A stretch of DNA of 64,000 nucleotides, taken from assembly GCA_037481875.1 (NCBI GenBank), contig JBBFKY010000005.1, positions 1-64,000 on the forward strand, read 5' to 3'. The notes under the pieces are model-generated. The model searched no databases and was not told the origin of the DNA. It saw nothing but the letters and a program-made list of their open reading frames with translations. Source of the stretch: Desulfosoma sp. Lineage in GTDB: Bacteria; Desulfobacterota; Syntrophobacteria; Syntrophobacterales; DSM-9756. The position numbers and the translations under genes were made by a program. This document shows positions 1 through 8,159 of this stretch, in pieces; position 1 is the stretch's first letter, and every line of letters begins with the position of its first letter.

Positions 1-983
1 TCCAACCGAATCCCTTGATCCTCATCGATGGAAAGAGACGTCCACCAACCCTCCAACGTGATATCGGGCTGGATCAGCATTTGTCCCTTGGCATCCGATA
101 TTCTCTCGGTGACCCGGATCACCAGGCGAAACCGATAGCTTTCCCCTCCATAGTGTCGTGTCACCCATGTGCTGAGGATCGCCACTTTCTTGCCGGGCCG
201 AGGCTCCGTCACACGGCCCTCCCTGAAGGCCCGATCACGCCAAGAAAGGCGGTCCGCCCCGCGTGGATTCCATTGGATGATGAAGTTCACCTTAGGGTGT
301 CGGCTAAGCTCCACAAGCGTTTCCCCAGCATCGTGAGCCGAGTCCGTTCGCACCAGCAGGGACCTTCGGGTAACCTTGCGGCCATGCCCCAGCATCTTGC
401 GCAAAAATCCCACAAATCCGTTCTGGGAATGCTGAGACCCCGGGCGAAGCTTCATGCCCAGACACCATCGCTTTCGGCCGAGGTAGGCCGCAATGGGAGC
501 GTATCCCTCATCGTTCTGGGACGTCCGCGACACCCCTTGTTTCTTTGTGTCGGAATTGTCCAGGCAAAACACATCCAGGTCCAAAGCCACATCCCCTGTG
601 GAAAGAGGCGTTACGGGAACCTGGGTCCTCTCAAGCAGGTCAACGCCAGCGGCGCCGGCAAGACGTTCGAAAAGTCTCGCGTGCTTGTCGTAGCCCTGTC
701 GCAAGGTTTCCTGCGATGGGACCTTTTGGATGTCCAGAGCCTCTTTGAACCAGTCATCGCCGGAAACTCCCTCGACGGCTTCAAAGTCGCTCTTTCCCAG
801 ACACAAAAGCCCCACAGAGGTCTTGACCACATCGGCATGAGAGATCACCGGCCTTCCCGGAACTTCCTTTTCCAACCGTTGGCAGAGGTCCGTGCTGCCG
901 TTGATCCAATGGCCCACAAGAACCAGGCCCCAGTGCCCGCTGGAGTAAGCTTTCGAAGATCCTTCTATCTCGCTTCTTTTCAT
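1..983 (-). CDS. IS1380-family DDE transposase, cut by the window edge
   Basis: Translating the minus strand from the ATG at 983 gives one open frame of about 327 residues that is still open at base 1, so the C-terminus lies outside the window. The frame shows the order expected of IS1380-type DDE transposases: an N-terminal 'GHWGLVLVGHW' region, 'GVSGDDWFKEALDIQ', then 'DLDVFCLDNSDTKKQGVS' with the first acidic residue, 'GYAPIAAYLG', 'LVRTDSAHDAG' with the second acidic residue, and 'FIIQWNPRG'. No stop or frameshift was seen, so the enzyme may be intact. The start is the first ATG in the frame; no good ribosome-binding site precedes it. A long plus-strand reading frame covering the same bases is an antisense shadow. 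The right end of the element probably lies about 1020-1090, just beyond the transposase start, but the partner terminal repeat is off the window. Confidence 0.82.
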   Translation of the reverse strand, partial: MKRSEIEGSSKAYSSGHWGLVLVGHWINGSTDLCQRLEKEVPGRPVISHADVVKTSVGLLCLGKSDFEAVEGVSGDDWFKEALDIQKVPSQETLRQGYDKHARLFERLAGAAGVDLLERTQVPVTPLSTGDVALDLDVFCLDNSDTKKQGVSRTSQNDEGYAPIAAYLGRKRWCLGMKLRPGSQHSQNGFVGFLRKMLGHGRKVTRRSLLVRTDSAHDAGETLVELSRHPKVNFIIQWNPRGADRLSWRDRAFREGRVTEPRPGKKVAILSTWVTRHYGGESYRFRLVIRVTERISDAKGQMLIQPDITLEGWWTSLSIDEDQGIRL

Positions 984-1037
984 GAGGGCGCCTGCCGGGT
1001 GAAATTGGGACGGGAGACCCTAGAGCACCAGAGTGAA

Positions 1038-1184
1038 TCAAATTCCATACGATACCTGCGACATGATACTTTTATGTATAGACACAACCTCACGGATTAA
1101 GGCCGGTGTCAGCTCGAAGTCCTGTTCAGCAAGATCGGCGTCGAAAACGGCCGGAAAAGCAAAACTATCGACGAGAATCCTCAT
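1038..1184 (-). CDS. Short coupled partner gene, probably truncated at the IS border
   Basis: A 48-residue frame begins at an ATG overlapping the stop of the upstream small gene (ATGA at 1181-1184). It starts 'MRILVDSFAFPAVFDADLAEQ' and ends 'SQVSYGI'. The first six residues resemble the opening of PIN-domain toxins, but the rest does not continue like one. The last part of the frame runs into the region where the neighbouring IS1380 element should end. This suggests that the original gene was cut by the insertion and now reads into IS sequence. Function is not established; the toxin reading rests only on the overlapping two-gene layout and the first residues. Confidence 0.3.
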   Translation of the reverse strand: MRILVDSFAFPAVFDADLAEQDFELTPALIREVVSIHKSIMSQVSYGI

Positions 1185-1408
1185 TCAGAAGCCGCCTCTG
1201 CAAAATGGATGGCGTGGTTCGGCGATAGGTCTTTGCAAAAAACCAATCCCGCGGCGACCATCGCCTTTCTTATCCTCTCTTCCCGCTTCGCGCCTTCGGC
1301 AAAGGCCAAGATTTCATTAACGCCCCGACGGATTAACTCTGTTTTAGGATTTTTTCCCTTAACGCTCAGCCTTTTCGCGGCCTCGTACAACTCTTTAGTA
1401 TGTTGCAC
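1181..1408 (-). CDS. Small antitoxin-like protein
   Basis: A 75-residue protein starting at a GTG (1408), the first possible start after an in-frame TAG shortly upstream. It is charged and helical in character ('KELYEAAKRLSVKG', 'REERIRKAMVAAG'), with no membrane segment or cysteine cluster. Size, basic N-terminal half and translational coupling by ATGA to a second small gene are typical of type II antitoxin genes, but I do not recognise a specific family such as VapB or RelB. It lies between an IS1380 element and a transposase remnant, a common setting for toxin-antitoxin modules. An orphan regulatory or unknown protein is equally possible. Confidence 0.4.
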   Translation of the reverse strand: MQHTKELYEAAKRLSVKGKNPKTELIRRGVNEILAFAEGAKREERIRKAMVAAGLVFCKDLSPNHAIHFAEAASE

Positions 1409-1672
1409 CTGGGTGGGAACCGTCTATCTCAGCCGCGTACAAAAAGTTTAACTAGCATGTTGTCGTTTCCCGCACAAGTTGTCATACCCATTCTTTACCG
1501 GACTGCATCTTTTGCCTCGCCACGGTCAGGCCACACCGCGGTACATCGGAGTTCTTCCAGCTGCTTAGGCGTGTGGATAACAAGGAAGGTCCTTTCACCG
1601 TGTTGGCCCTAGCCATGGAAAGGGGTAGGACGGCCTATGGGAGGTAGATCTTTTTCAACAGGTCAGCGTTCT

Positions 1673-2201
1673 TCACCTGGCTCTCCGAGCCGTAATGAAC
1701 TCGACCATCGGCGCGCACACGTCCTGCTTGAAGCCCTCGTAGAGCAAAGAGGAAACCAACATCGTGTCGTAGAAGGCGGCATCGCGAGAGAGCAATTGAA
1801 CCGCCGCTGCTGGAAGCCGAAAATCCTTCAGTGTCCTGTCCACAGGATTCATGGCCGCCACGACCGGGAAAAGCATGCGGTGCGGCCCTCTTTCAATGGC
1901 AGCGGTATAACCGCCGTCCTTGGTCAGGTCATCCAAGGACACCAGGTGCCGGCTGGTACCATCGACGAAAAAACAACAGCTGTTTGATAATCTCGGTGAT
2001 CGGCTACCCCTTGCGGCTGCGACGCATGGAGCCGAAGAAAGTATCGATCTGCTGAAAAATCTGGATGTTGTGAAGATAGCGGACAAACAGGCTCAAACCG
2101 CCCCGGCCGGTGAGCGTGTCGCTAGGACTCTCGACCCCATCGATGATCGCTTGGCTCTTCGCCACGGCTGCGGAGCGAAAAGACTCAAGAAGTTCCATCA
2201 A
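1673..2201 (-). pseudogene. Frameshifted transposase remnant
   Basis: Two overlapping minus-strand frames together read like the N-terminal part of a transposase. The first (2201 down to 2004) contains 'SDTLTGRGGLSLFVRYLHNI' and 'FFGSMRRSRKG', then stops. The second frame, continuing from about 1980 to 1673, contains 'FFVDGTSRHLVSLDDL' and 'DGGYTAAIE' and then runs into unfamiliar sequence ending 'EFITARRAR'. The natural order 'GSMR.SRKG ... DGTSRHL ... GY..AIE' is split across frames, so at least one frameshift is required, and the catalytic acidic residues of a complete DDE enzyme are missing. The family is similar to IS1380-like transposases, but the assignment is uncertain. The region is best treated as a dead element next to the intact IS at the window start. 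Confidence 0.6.
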
Positions 2202-2339
2202 AGTGCCGACTCACAAGGTAAGAGACAAAAAGGAAAAAACGGGCGGAAGACTTAAAAAAGGCACCACAGCCCATCTTTACGAGGTCTTCCGCCGTGCTTA
2301 AGTTAACTTCGCAAATGAGAAAACTCCAAGGAGGCTGAC

Positions 2340-2582
2340 ATGGATAAGAACAAAGTTCTGGAGATGCAGCTCGATTTCCTGAAAGGAACCGATATTTCCA
2401 AAGAGGGGCTTCAGGCTCAAGAAGTTTTGGAATCGGGCACCGTGCCTTCTTCTGCCGTGGAAAAGGACGCGAGCGCTCATGCGGAAAACGATCTGCAGAA
2501 CAAAAAACTTCAGGAACGCATCGAACGAAGCATGGACGCAATCAAACAATTCATTCGAAACATCGACATTAACAGCCTGTAG
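2340..2582 (+). CDS. Small hypothetical protein
   Basis: An 80-residue protein, hydrophilic and predicted largely helical, with charged segments 'LQAQEVLESG' and 'LQERIERSMDAIKQFIRNID'. There is no signal peptide, membrane span or cysteine. The start is well supported: AAGGAGG lies about seven bases before the ATG. It is a single-gene unit, closed by a strong intrinsic terminator 24 bases after the stop, which argues that it is a real expressed gene and not chance. I recognise no family. The upstream 140 bases separate it from the transposase remnant on the opposite strand. Confidence 0.75.
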   Translation: MDKNKVLEMQLDFLKGTDISKEGLQAQEVLESGTVPSSAVEKDASAHAENDLQNKKLQERIERSMDAIKQFIRNIDINSL

Positions 2583-2605
2583 TTCTCTTTTGATCGAAAC
2601 GAGCC

Positions 2606-2642
2606 AAGCCCCTTCACCTTTATCGGTGTGAGGGGCTTTTTT
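2606..2642 (+). terminator. Intrinsic terminator after the small hypothetical gene
   Basis: The stem AAGCCCCTTCACC pairs with GGTGTGAGGGGCTT around a short TTTATC loop and is followed by a run of T. It sits 24 bases past the stop of the 80-residue gene and isolates it from uppP. Confidence 0.87.
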
Positions 2643-2810
2643 CGTGCTCAGCCTCCATGAGCCTTGTTGCCTTGGAGCCCTTTATGTTAGAAGCGCCATG
2701 CGGTGGCCCTGAAAACGTGCCTACTTCCAGCCGGGAAATATGACCAGGATACGCCGTGGGCTGCTGATAGCCCGGGCACATCGCTTTGAAAACCATATCA
2801 AGGACATTTT

Positions 2811-3641
2811 ATGGACACTCTTTCAGCCGTCGCTTTAGGAATCCTTCAAGGAATCACCGAATTTCTTCCCGTGAGCAGCTCGGGGCACCTGGTTATCGGG
2901 CAGCATCTTTTGGGCTGGAAGGAACCCAATCTTTTTTTCGATGTCAGCCTTCATGTGGGCACCTTTTTAGCTGTTGCTTTGGTGTTTCGTCGTGACATTG
3001 TTTTACTTGTTCAGGGCGGCCTGAAATGGTTGAGGCATCCTTTAGTCGACAATTCTTATCCACGTGACGAAGCCCGCCGCCTTTTCACCCTGGTTCTCTG
3101 GGGCACCATTCCCACCGTGATCCTTGGCTTTGCCTTCAAAGATCTTTTTGAACGCCTTTTTACATCGGTCACGGCCGTAGGATTCAGCTTGCTTGTGACC
3201 GGAACCCTTTTATGGCTTACACGCCGCAAGATTTCTTCCTGGGGCAAGGGCCCTTTTGACATCCGTTTTCGACACGCCGCTCTCATCGGCCTGGTTCAGG
3301 GTCTGGCGATCGCTCCGGGCATTTCCAGGTCGGGATCGACCATTGCTGTGGCGCTTCTTTTAGGATTTCAAAGGGAATGGGCCGGACGGTTTTCTTTTTT
3401 GCTTTTTGTGCCGGCGGTTTTGGGAGCCATGCTTTTGGAATCTTTACACGTGAAGGCCATTCCGAATCCCGTAGGCCCTGTGCTTTGGGGCACTGCAGCG
3501 GCGGCGATCACAGGATATGTAGCCTTGCGTTTTTTACTTGCTACGGTGCGTCGAGGCCGCTTTCACCTTTTCGCTCCTTATTGTTGGACCTTGGGGACTG
3601 TTTGCCTGGCATTCATGTTTTTTCACCATGGGAATCCATGA
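2811..3641 (+). CDS. uppP: Undecaprenyl-diphosphatase UppP/BacA
   Basis: Integral membrane phosphatase that removes a phosphate from undecaprenyl diphosphate, recycling the lipid carrier for peptidoglycan and other surface polymers; overproduction gives bacitracin resistance in many bacteria. The 276-residue length is typical. The N-terminus carries the family motif 'GITEFLPVSSSGHL' (about residues 14-27) with the catalytic Glu, and the second signature 'GISRSGSTI' lies near residue 170. Several hydrophobic helices fill the rest. AAGGAC before the ATG is a modest ribosome-binding site. The next gene begins three bases after its stop, so uppP and the YqaA-like gene are almost certainly co-transcribed, possibly with the transporter genes that follow. 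Confidence 0.97.
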   Translation: MDTLSAVALGILQGITEFLPVSSSGHLVIGQHLLGWKEPNLFFDVSLHVGTFLAVALVFRRDIVLLVQGGLKWLRHPLVDNSYPRDEARRLFTLVLWGTIPTVILGFAFKDLFERLFTSVTAVGFSLLVTGTLLWLTRRKISSWGKGPFDIRFRHAALIGLVQGLAIAPGISRSGSTIAVALLLGFQREWAGRFSFLLFVPAVLGAMLLESLHVKAIPNPVGPVLWGTAAAAITGYVALRFLLATVRRGRFHLFAPYCWTLGTVCLAFMFFHHGNP

Positions 3642-3644
3642 AAT

Positions 3645-4277
3645 ATGACAACTTTTCTTCATGATCTAGCCGCATGGGTGGTGGCTTGGGCTCATACCCC
3701 ACATGCTTCGGTGGCTCTTGCGGCCGTGGCCTTTGTGGAATCGAGCTTCTTTCCCATCCCTCCCGATGTGCTTCTCATTTCTTTGGCCCTCATCGAACCG
3801 AAACAATCCTTTACCTATGCCCTTATCTGCACCGTCTTTTCCGTTCTGGGCGGTATTTTCGGTTACGGTATCGGCCGGTACGGAGGCCGCCCCATTCTGG
3901 AACGGCTCATGAGCTCTTCCAAGATTCACGCCGTGGAACGTTATTATCAGCGCTATGATGTGTGGGCGGTAGGCATTGCAGGGTTCACTCCTATACCCTA
4001 CAAGGTGTTTACCATCAGTGCCGGGACGTTCCTTCTGGATTTCAAGCGGTTCACACTGGCATCCGTCGTGGGTCGAGGGGGACGCTTTTTTCTTGTGGCC
4101 TCGCTTTTTTATTTCTTGGGGGAACCCATCGGCGAATTTGTCAAGAGGTCCTTGAACCTGCTGTCCGTGGTTTTTGCTGCCCTTCTTGTGGGTGGATTCG
4201 CCTTGATCCATTGGTGGTCCAAAAGACATGGGCCGGGCTCGGCGTCTTCACAGGCCGAGCATCCCGAAAAATCATGA
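3645..4277 (+). CDS. YqaA/DedA-family membrane protein
   Basis: A 210-residue inner-membrane protein with about five hydrophobic segments. It carries the family-type stretches 'VESSFFPIPPDVLL' (near residue 31) and 'FTPIPYKVFTISAG' (near residue 115), the paired re-entrant proline motifs of VTT/DedA-like proteins. DedA-superfamily members support lipid-carrier or phospholipid transport and membrane homeostasis. Placement three bases after uppP fits, because some DedA-family proteins recycle undecaprenyl phosphate across the membrane. The basic arginines between the two motifs are present. The precise substrate is not shown by the sequence. The stop overlaps the start of the downstream binding-protein gene by ATGA. 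Confidence 0.9.
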   Translation: MTTFLHDLAAWVVAWAHTPHASVALAAVAFVESSFFPIPPDVLLISLALIEPKQSFTYALICTVFSVLGGIFGYGIGRYGGRPILERLMSSSKIHAVERYYQRYDVWAVGIAGFTPIPYKVFTISAGTFLLDFKRFTLASVVGRGGRFFLVASLFYFLGEPIGEFVKRSLNLLSVVFAALLVGGFALIHWWSKRHGPGSASSQAEHPEKS

Positions 4278-5902
4278 CATCGCAAGGAATACGAAAAGCC
4301 ATGGGGCTGAGAGTGCTTGGTTTCAGTATCATCATGGCCTTTTTTGCGGTTTGGATACAAGGATCTTCGCACGCTGTGGAACCCGTGGACGGCGACTGGC
4401 TCATCGTGCATCTGGGAGCGGAACCAGGCACCTTGAATCCCATTACGGCGACGGACGCTTACGCCGGCCGGGTCAACGACCTCATCTATGAATCCCTTCT
4501 TCGCCGAGATCCTCGCACTCTAGAACTTGTTCCGGTCCTGGCTGAATCCTGGGACATTTCTGAAGACCGTCTCACCTTGACTTTCCATCTGCGCCGGGAT
4601 GTGCGCTGGCAGGACGGCACACCGTTTACAGTTCGAGATGTTCTGTTTTCCTTCGAAAGGATCAACGACCCTGCGGTGGATGCTGCGCATCTTCGCAACT
4701 ACTATCGAGACATCGAAAAACTGGAAGCTCTGGACGATTACACCATCCGCTACCATTACCGTATGCCCTACTTTCGAGCCCTGGAATTCTGCGGAGGTAT
4801 TCCCATCGTTCCGGCTCATCTTTTTTTTAAGGAAGGAGAAAACTTCAACCAGCACCCGATCGGCCGAAACCCGATGGGCACAGGGCCTTACCGATTCGTT
4901 CGCTGGGAAACAGGAAAGGAAATCGTTCTAGAACGTCACGAAGGCTACTGGAGCACTAAACCTCATCTGGCACGGGTGGTCTTCAAGATCATCACAGACA
5001 ATACCGTCGCGCTGCAGGTGCTCAAAAAGGGAGGGTTAGACCTCATGAGCCTTCGGCCCATTCAGTGGATGAGGCAGACCGGAAGCGCTCGATTTCAGGA
5101 ACGTTTCCAAAAGCTCAAGTACTATCTTCCCAGCTACACTTATATCGGTTGGAACCAAAGAAAACCTTATTTTGACGATCGGCGTGTGCGCCAGGCCATG
5201 ACCTTGCTCTTGGATCGAGAAACCATCCTGCAGCGCCTGCTCTTCGGGCTTGGCACGGTGGTCAGCGGCCCTTTCTACATCAACAGTCCCGAATACAATA
5301 AAACGATCAAACCTTACCCTTATGACCCTGAAAGAGCCCGAAAGCTTTTGAAGGAAGCCGGATGGGAAGATCATGACGGGGACGGCCTTTTGGACCGTAA
5401 CGGCATTCCTTTTCGGTTTGAATTTCTTATTTCCGCAGGTTCCCTGTTCGCGGAACAATTGGCCACGATTGTGCAACAAAACTTGAAAAATGTTGGGATC
5501 TCCGTAACCATTCGAAAACTGGAATGGGCCGTGTTCATTCAGAAGATTCAATCCCACGAATTTGATGCGTGCACTTTAGGTTGGAGCCTGGGCTGGGAAA
5601 CCGATCCTTACCAGCTGTGGCATTCGTCTCAGGCGGATAAGGGTTCCAACTTCGTAGGGTTTCGAAACGAAGAGGCGGATCGCCTGATTGAAGAGGCACG
5701 TCGTGAATTCGACCCGTTGAAACGGAGAGCCCTTTATCATCGGTTCCACGAGATTCTGCATGAAGAACAACCGTACACTTTTTTGTTCACAACTGAAGCC
5801 CTGGTGGCCGTGGACCGACGTTTTGAAAATGTGAGGGTTTATCCCATGGGATTAGAACTGAGAGAATGGTGGGTTCCCCTGGAAAAGCAACGATATCGGT
5901 AG
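4274..5902 (+). CDS. Oligopeptide/dipeptide-type ABC transporter binding protein
   Basis: Periplasmic solute-binding protein of family 5 (DppA/OppA type), 542 residues. The start is set at the ATG overlapping the previous stop (ATGA at 4274-4277); the open frame extends upstream to 3962 only as a shadow of the YqaA gene. An alternative ATG lies at 4304. The N-terminus has a hydrophobic signal segment ('FSIIMAFFAVWIQGSSHA') and the mature protein begins with 'LGAEPGTLNPITATDA', the usual SBP_bac_5 opening. 'MGTGPYRFVRWE', 'RVRQAMTLLLDRE' and 'YPYDPERARKLLKEAGW' are further family landmarks. Two permease genes follow, so it is the receptor of that importer. The ligand (peptide, nickel or other) cannot be read from the sequence. 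Confidence 0.93.
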   Translation: MTSQGIRKAMGLRVLGFSIIMAFFAVWIQGSSHAVEPVDGDWLIVHLGAEPGTLNPITATDAYAGRVNDLIYESLLRRDPRTLELVPVLAESWDISEDRLTLTFHLRRDVRWQDGTPFTVRDVLFSFERINDPAVDAAHLRNYYRDIEKLEALDDYTIRYHYRMPYFRALEFCGGIPIVPAHLFFKEGENFNQHPIGRNPMGTGPYRFVRWETGKEIVLERHEGYWSTKPHLARVVFKIITDNTVALQVLKKGGLDLMSLRPIQWMRQTGSARFQERFQKLKYYLPSYTYIGWNQRKPYFDDRRVRQAMTLLLDRETILQRLLFGLGTVVSGPFYINSPEYNKTIKPYPYDPERARKLLKEAGWEDHDGDGLLDRNGIPFRFEFLISAGSLFAEQLATIVQQNLKNVGISVTIRKLEWAVFIQKIQSHEFDACTLGWSLGWETDPYQLWHSSQADKGSNFVGFRNEEADRLIEEARREFDPLKRRALYHRFHEILHEEQPYTFLFTTEALVAVDRRFENVRVYPMGLELREWWVPLEKQRYR

Positions 5903-5941
5903 AGTGCTAAAGAAAAGGAAAGCTCCAAGGAGCCGGCGAGC

Positions 5942-6940
5942 ATGAGAGCTTACCTGGTCAAGAGATTGTTCCAGATGATTCCCACACTTTTGGGAATCAC
6001 GTTTATTACCTTTTGCATCATTCAGCTGGCACCCGGAAACCCTGCCATGCTCAAACTGCAGATGGCCTCCCAAGGGGAAATGGCCGACACCGCCTACGCC
6101 AAGCAGATTATTGAACAGACAAAGAAACTTTACGGCTTGGACAAGCCCTTACCCGTCCAATACCTGCTTTGGGTCAAGCGGGTTTTCACCTTGGATTTCG
6201 GCACATCGTTTAAGGATCATCGCCCTGTGATGGATAAGATCGCTGAACGGCTTCCCATAACGATTCAAATCAATGTGCTTTCCATTTTTCTGGTTTATCT
6301 TATTGCGATTCCTTTTGGCGTCTATTCCGCCACCCACCCCGACACCGTTACGGACAAGACTCTGACCCTGTTATTTTTCTTTCTCTACTCCTTGCCTAAC
6401 TTCTGGGTTGCGGTCCTCCTCATTATGCTTTTCGGCGGCGGTGACTTCTGGGACATCTTTCCCATTTACGGTATCTCATCCATTCATGCGGAAAACTGGC
6501 CTCTATGGCGCCAGATTCTGGATCGTCTTTATCACCTGGTGCTTCCCGTAGCGTGCCTTACCTACGGAGGTTTTGCCTACCTTTCGCGCCTGACTCGAGC
6601 CGAACTTCTGGAAGTCATTCGTGAAGATTACGTGCGGACGGCTCGGGCCAAGGGTTTGAGCGAACGGGTGGTCATTTTGAAACATGCTTTTCGGAACGCG
6701 CTGCTTCCCATTGTGACCTTGCTGGCGTTTCTGCTTCCGGCCATGTTCGGAGGCAGTGTGATCATCGAAAGCATCTTTTCCATTCCCGGCATGGGACAAC
6801 TAGGCTTTGAAGCGGTGCTTTCCCGCGATTATCCGGTGATCATGGCCATCACCACTATTTCGGCCTTGCTCACCCTGCTCGGCTTGCTGCTTTCAGACAT
6901 TTTGTATGCCGTGTTGGATCCCAGAATCCAGTTGGATTAG
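5942..6940 (+). CDS. ABC transporter permease, DppB/OppB type
   Basis: Inner-membrane permease of 332 residues, the first of a pair. It starts 'MRAYLVKRLFQMIPTLLGI' with the amphipathic N-terminal helix typical of DppB. It has six hydrophobic segments, and the cytoplasmic coupling loop (EAA loop) is 'DYVRTARAKGLSERVV' near residue 220, where the ATPase would dock. AAGGAG lies about ten bases before the ATG. It follows the binding-protein gene by 39 bases and precedes the second permease by four bases, forming a binding protein-B-C operon. No dppD/dppF-like ATPase gene follows, so the ATP-binding subunits must be encoded elsewhere. Confidence 0.95.
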   Translation: MRAYLVKRLFQMIPTLLGITFITFCIIQLAPGNPAMLKLQMASQGEMADTAYAKQIIEQTKKLYGLDKPLPVQYLLWVKRVFTLDFGTSFKDHRPVMDKIAERLPITIQINVLSIFLVYLIAIPFGVYSATHPDTVTDKTLTLLFFFLYSLPNFWVAVLLIMLFGGGDFWDIFPIYGISSIHAENWPLWRQILDRLYHLVLPVACLTYGGFAYLSRLTRAELLEVIREDYVRTARAKGLSERVVILKHAFRNALLPIVTLLAFLLPAMFGGSVIIESIFSIPGMGQLGFEAVLSRDYPVIMAITTISALLTLLGLLLSDILYAVLDPRIQLD

Positions 6941-6944
6941 GACA

Positions 6945-7952
6945 ATGTCATACTGGAGAATCGTCTGGCATCATTTTCGAAAAAAACGAAGGGCCATGGC
7001 AGGCCTGTGGGTGTCGGTGTTTCTCGCGCTGGTGGCCGTTCTGGCTCCCGTGTTAGCGAACGATCGACCTATTGTCGCCCTCTGGCAGGGTCGTCTAGTA
7101 TTTCCTGTTTTCAATGAAGACCTTCGACCGGAAACCGGGACATGGAAGGATCTCTGGAATCCGAACGTCTTTCTTTTTCAAAAACCCTTCGGGCCTCCTC
7201 CATCGTGGGCTTTGTGGCCGCCGGTTCCCTATTCCCCGTCGGAATATGATCTCCTGGAAAACCTCTCCGCCCCGTCCCGAAAACATTGGTTCGGGACCGA
7301 CGATCGAGGCCGGGACGTGCTCAGCCGCATGATTCATGGCGCCCGTATCTCCCTTTCCGTGGGTTTTGTGGCCGTAAGTATCGCTTTGGTAATCGGGATC
7401 ACACTGGGAGGTTTTGCCGGCTATTTCGGTGGCTGGGTAGACGCCTTGATCAGTCGCCTCATCGAAATTCTTCTAACCATTCCGACGTTTTTTCTCATTA
7501 TCGCCATAATCGCCTTTTTGCCGCCGAGCATCTACAACATCATGGTGGTTATCGGGCTGACGGGTTGGACCGGGGTCGCTCGGTTCGTACGCGCCGAATT
7601 CTTCAAGCTGAAACGGTTGGACTACATTCAAGCCTCCGCGGCGTTGGGAGCCTCCCACGTAAGGATTATCTTTTGGCACATGCTTCCCAACGCCATGGCT
7701 CCCGTGTTGGTTTCGGCAGTCTTTGGCATTGCTGGTGCCATTCTTACGGAATCGAGCCTGAGTTTTCTCGGTTTCGGCGTGCCGCCTCCCACACCGAGCT
7801 GGGGAGATATTCTTAGCCAGAGCCGTGATTACATCGAATTTGCGTGGTGGTTGACAACGTTTCCAGGGCTGGCCATTTTCCTTGGCATCACATCCTACAA
7901 CTTGGTGGGAGAAGGTCTGAGAGATGCGATGGATCCAAAGCTTTTCGAGTGA
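6945..7952 (+). CDS. ABC transporter permease, DppC/OppC type
   Basis: Second permease subunit of the importer, 335 residues from the ATG at 6945; an upstream in-frame ATG at 6906 lies inside the previous gene and is less likely. The protein begins 'MSYWRIVWHHFRKKRRAM' ahead of the first membrane helix. It has a sizeable periplasmic insertion before the conserved 'HWFGTDDRGRDVLSRMIHGARISL' region and the EAA loop 'DYIQASAALGASHVRI'. The C-terminal 'GEGLRDAMDPK' is the usual DppC ending. The stop is followed by about 200 bases with no gene, so the operon ends here without its ATPase genes. Confidence 0.95.
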   Translation: MSYWRIVWHHFRKKRRAMAGLWVSVFLALVAVLAPVLANDRPIVALWQGRLVFPVFNEDLRPETGTWKDLWNPNVFLFQKPFGPPPSWALWPPVPYSPSEYDLLENLSAPSRKHWFGTDDRGRDVLSRMIHGARISLSVGFVAVSIALVIGITLGGFAGYFGGWVDALISRLIEILLTIPTFFLIIAIIAFLPPSIYNIMVVIGLTGWTGVARFVRAEFFKLKRLDYIQASAALGASHVRIIFWHMLPNAMAPVLVSAVFGIAGAILTESSLSFLGFGVPPPTPSWGDILSQSRDYIEFAWWLTTFPGLAIFLGITSYNLVGEGLRDAMDPKLFE

Positions 7953-8159
7953 CGGTGTCCATCTCGGTCCGTTTGAAGGCTCACGTGACAAGACTGTTCG
8001 CCAGCAAGGAGTCACAATGGTTTTTGGAGCGCAGGCTGTCGCCCGCTTCTCATACAGGTAAGACTCCGGCGTTCTCAAGGGGAAATTCCCACTTGCTCAA
8101 GTGACAAACCTGTGGCTTTCAAAATTCATACTTTGAACCATTTCAAGGATTGACTCGCC

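Noticed and set aside
15-1100. Long plus-strand open frame (361 codons) at the left edge
   Set aside because: The opposite strand encodes a clear IS1380-type transposase in one uninterrupted frame; the plus-strand translation has no recognisable motif and no ribosome-binding site.
3962-4273. N-terminal extension of the ABC binding protein
   Set aside because: The extension translates the YqaA gene in a wrong frame; the signal peptide begins only after the ATGA start at 4274.
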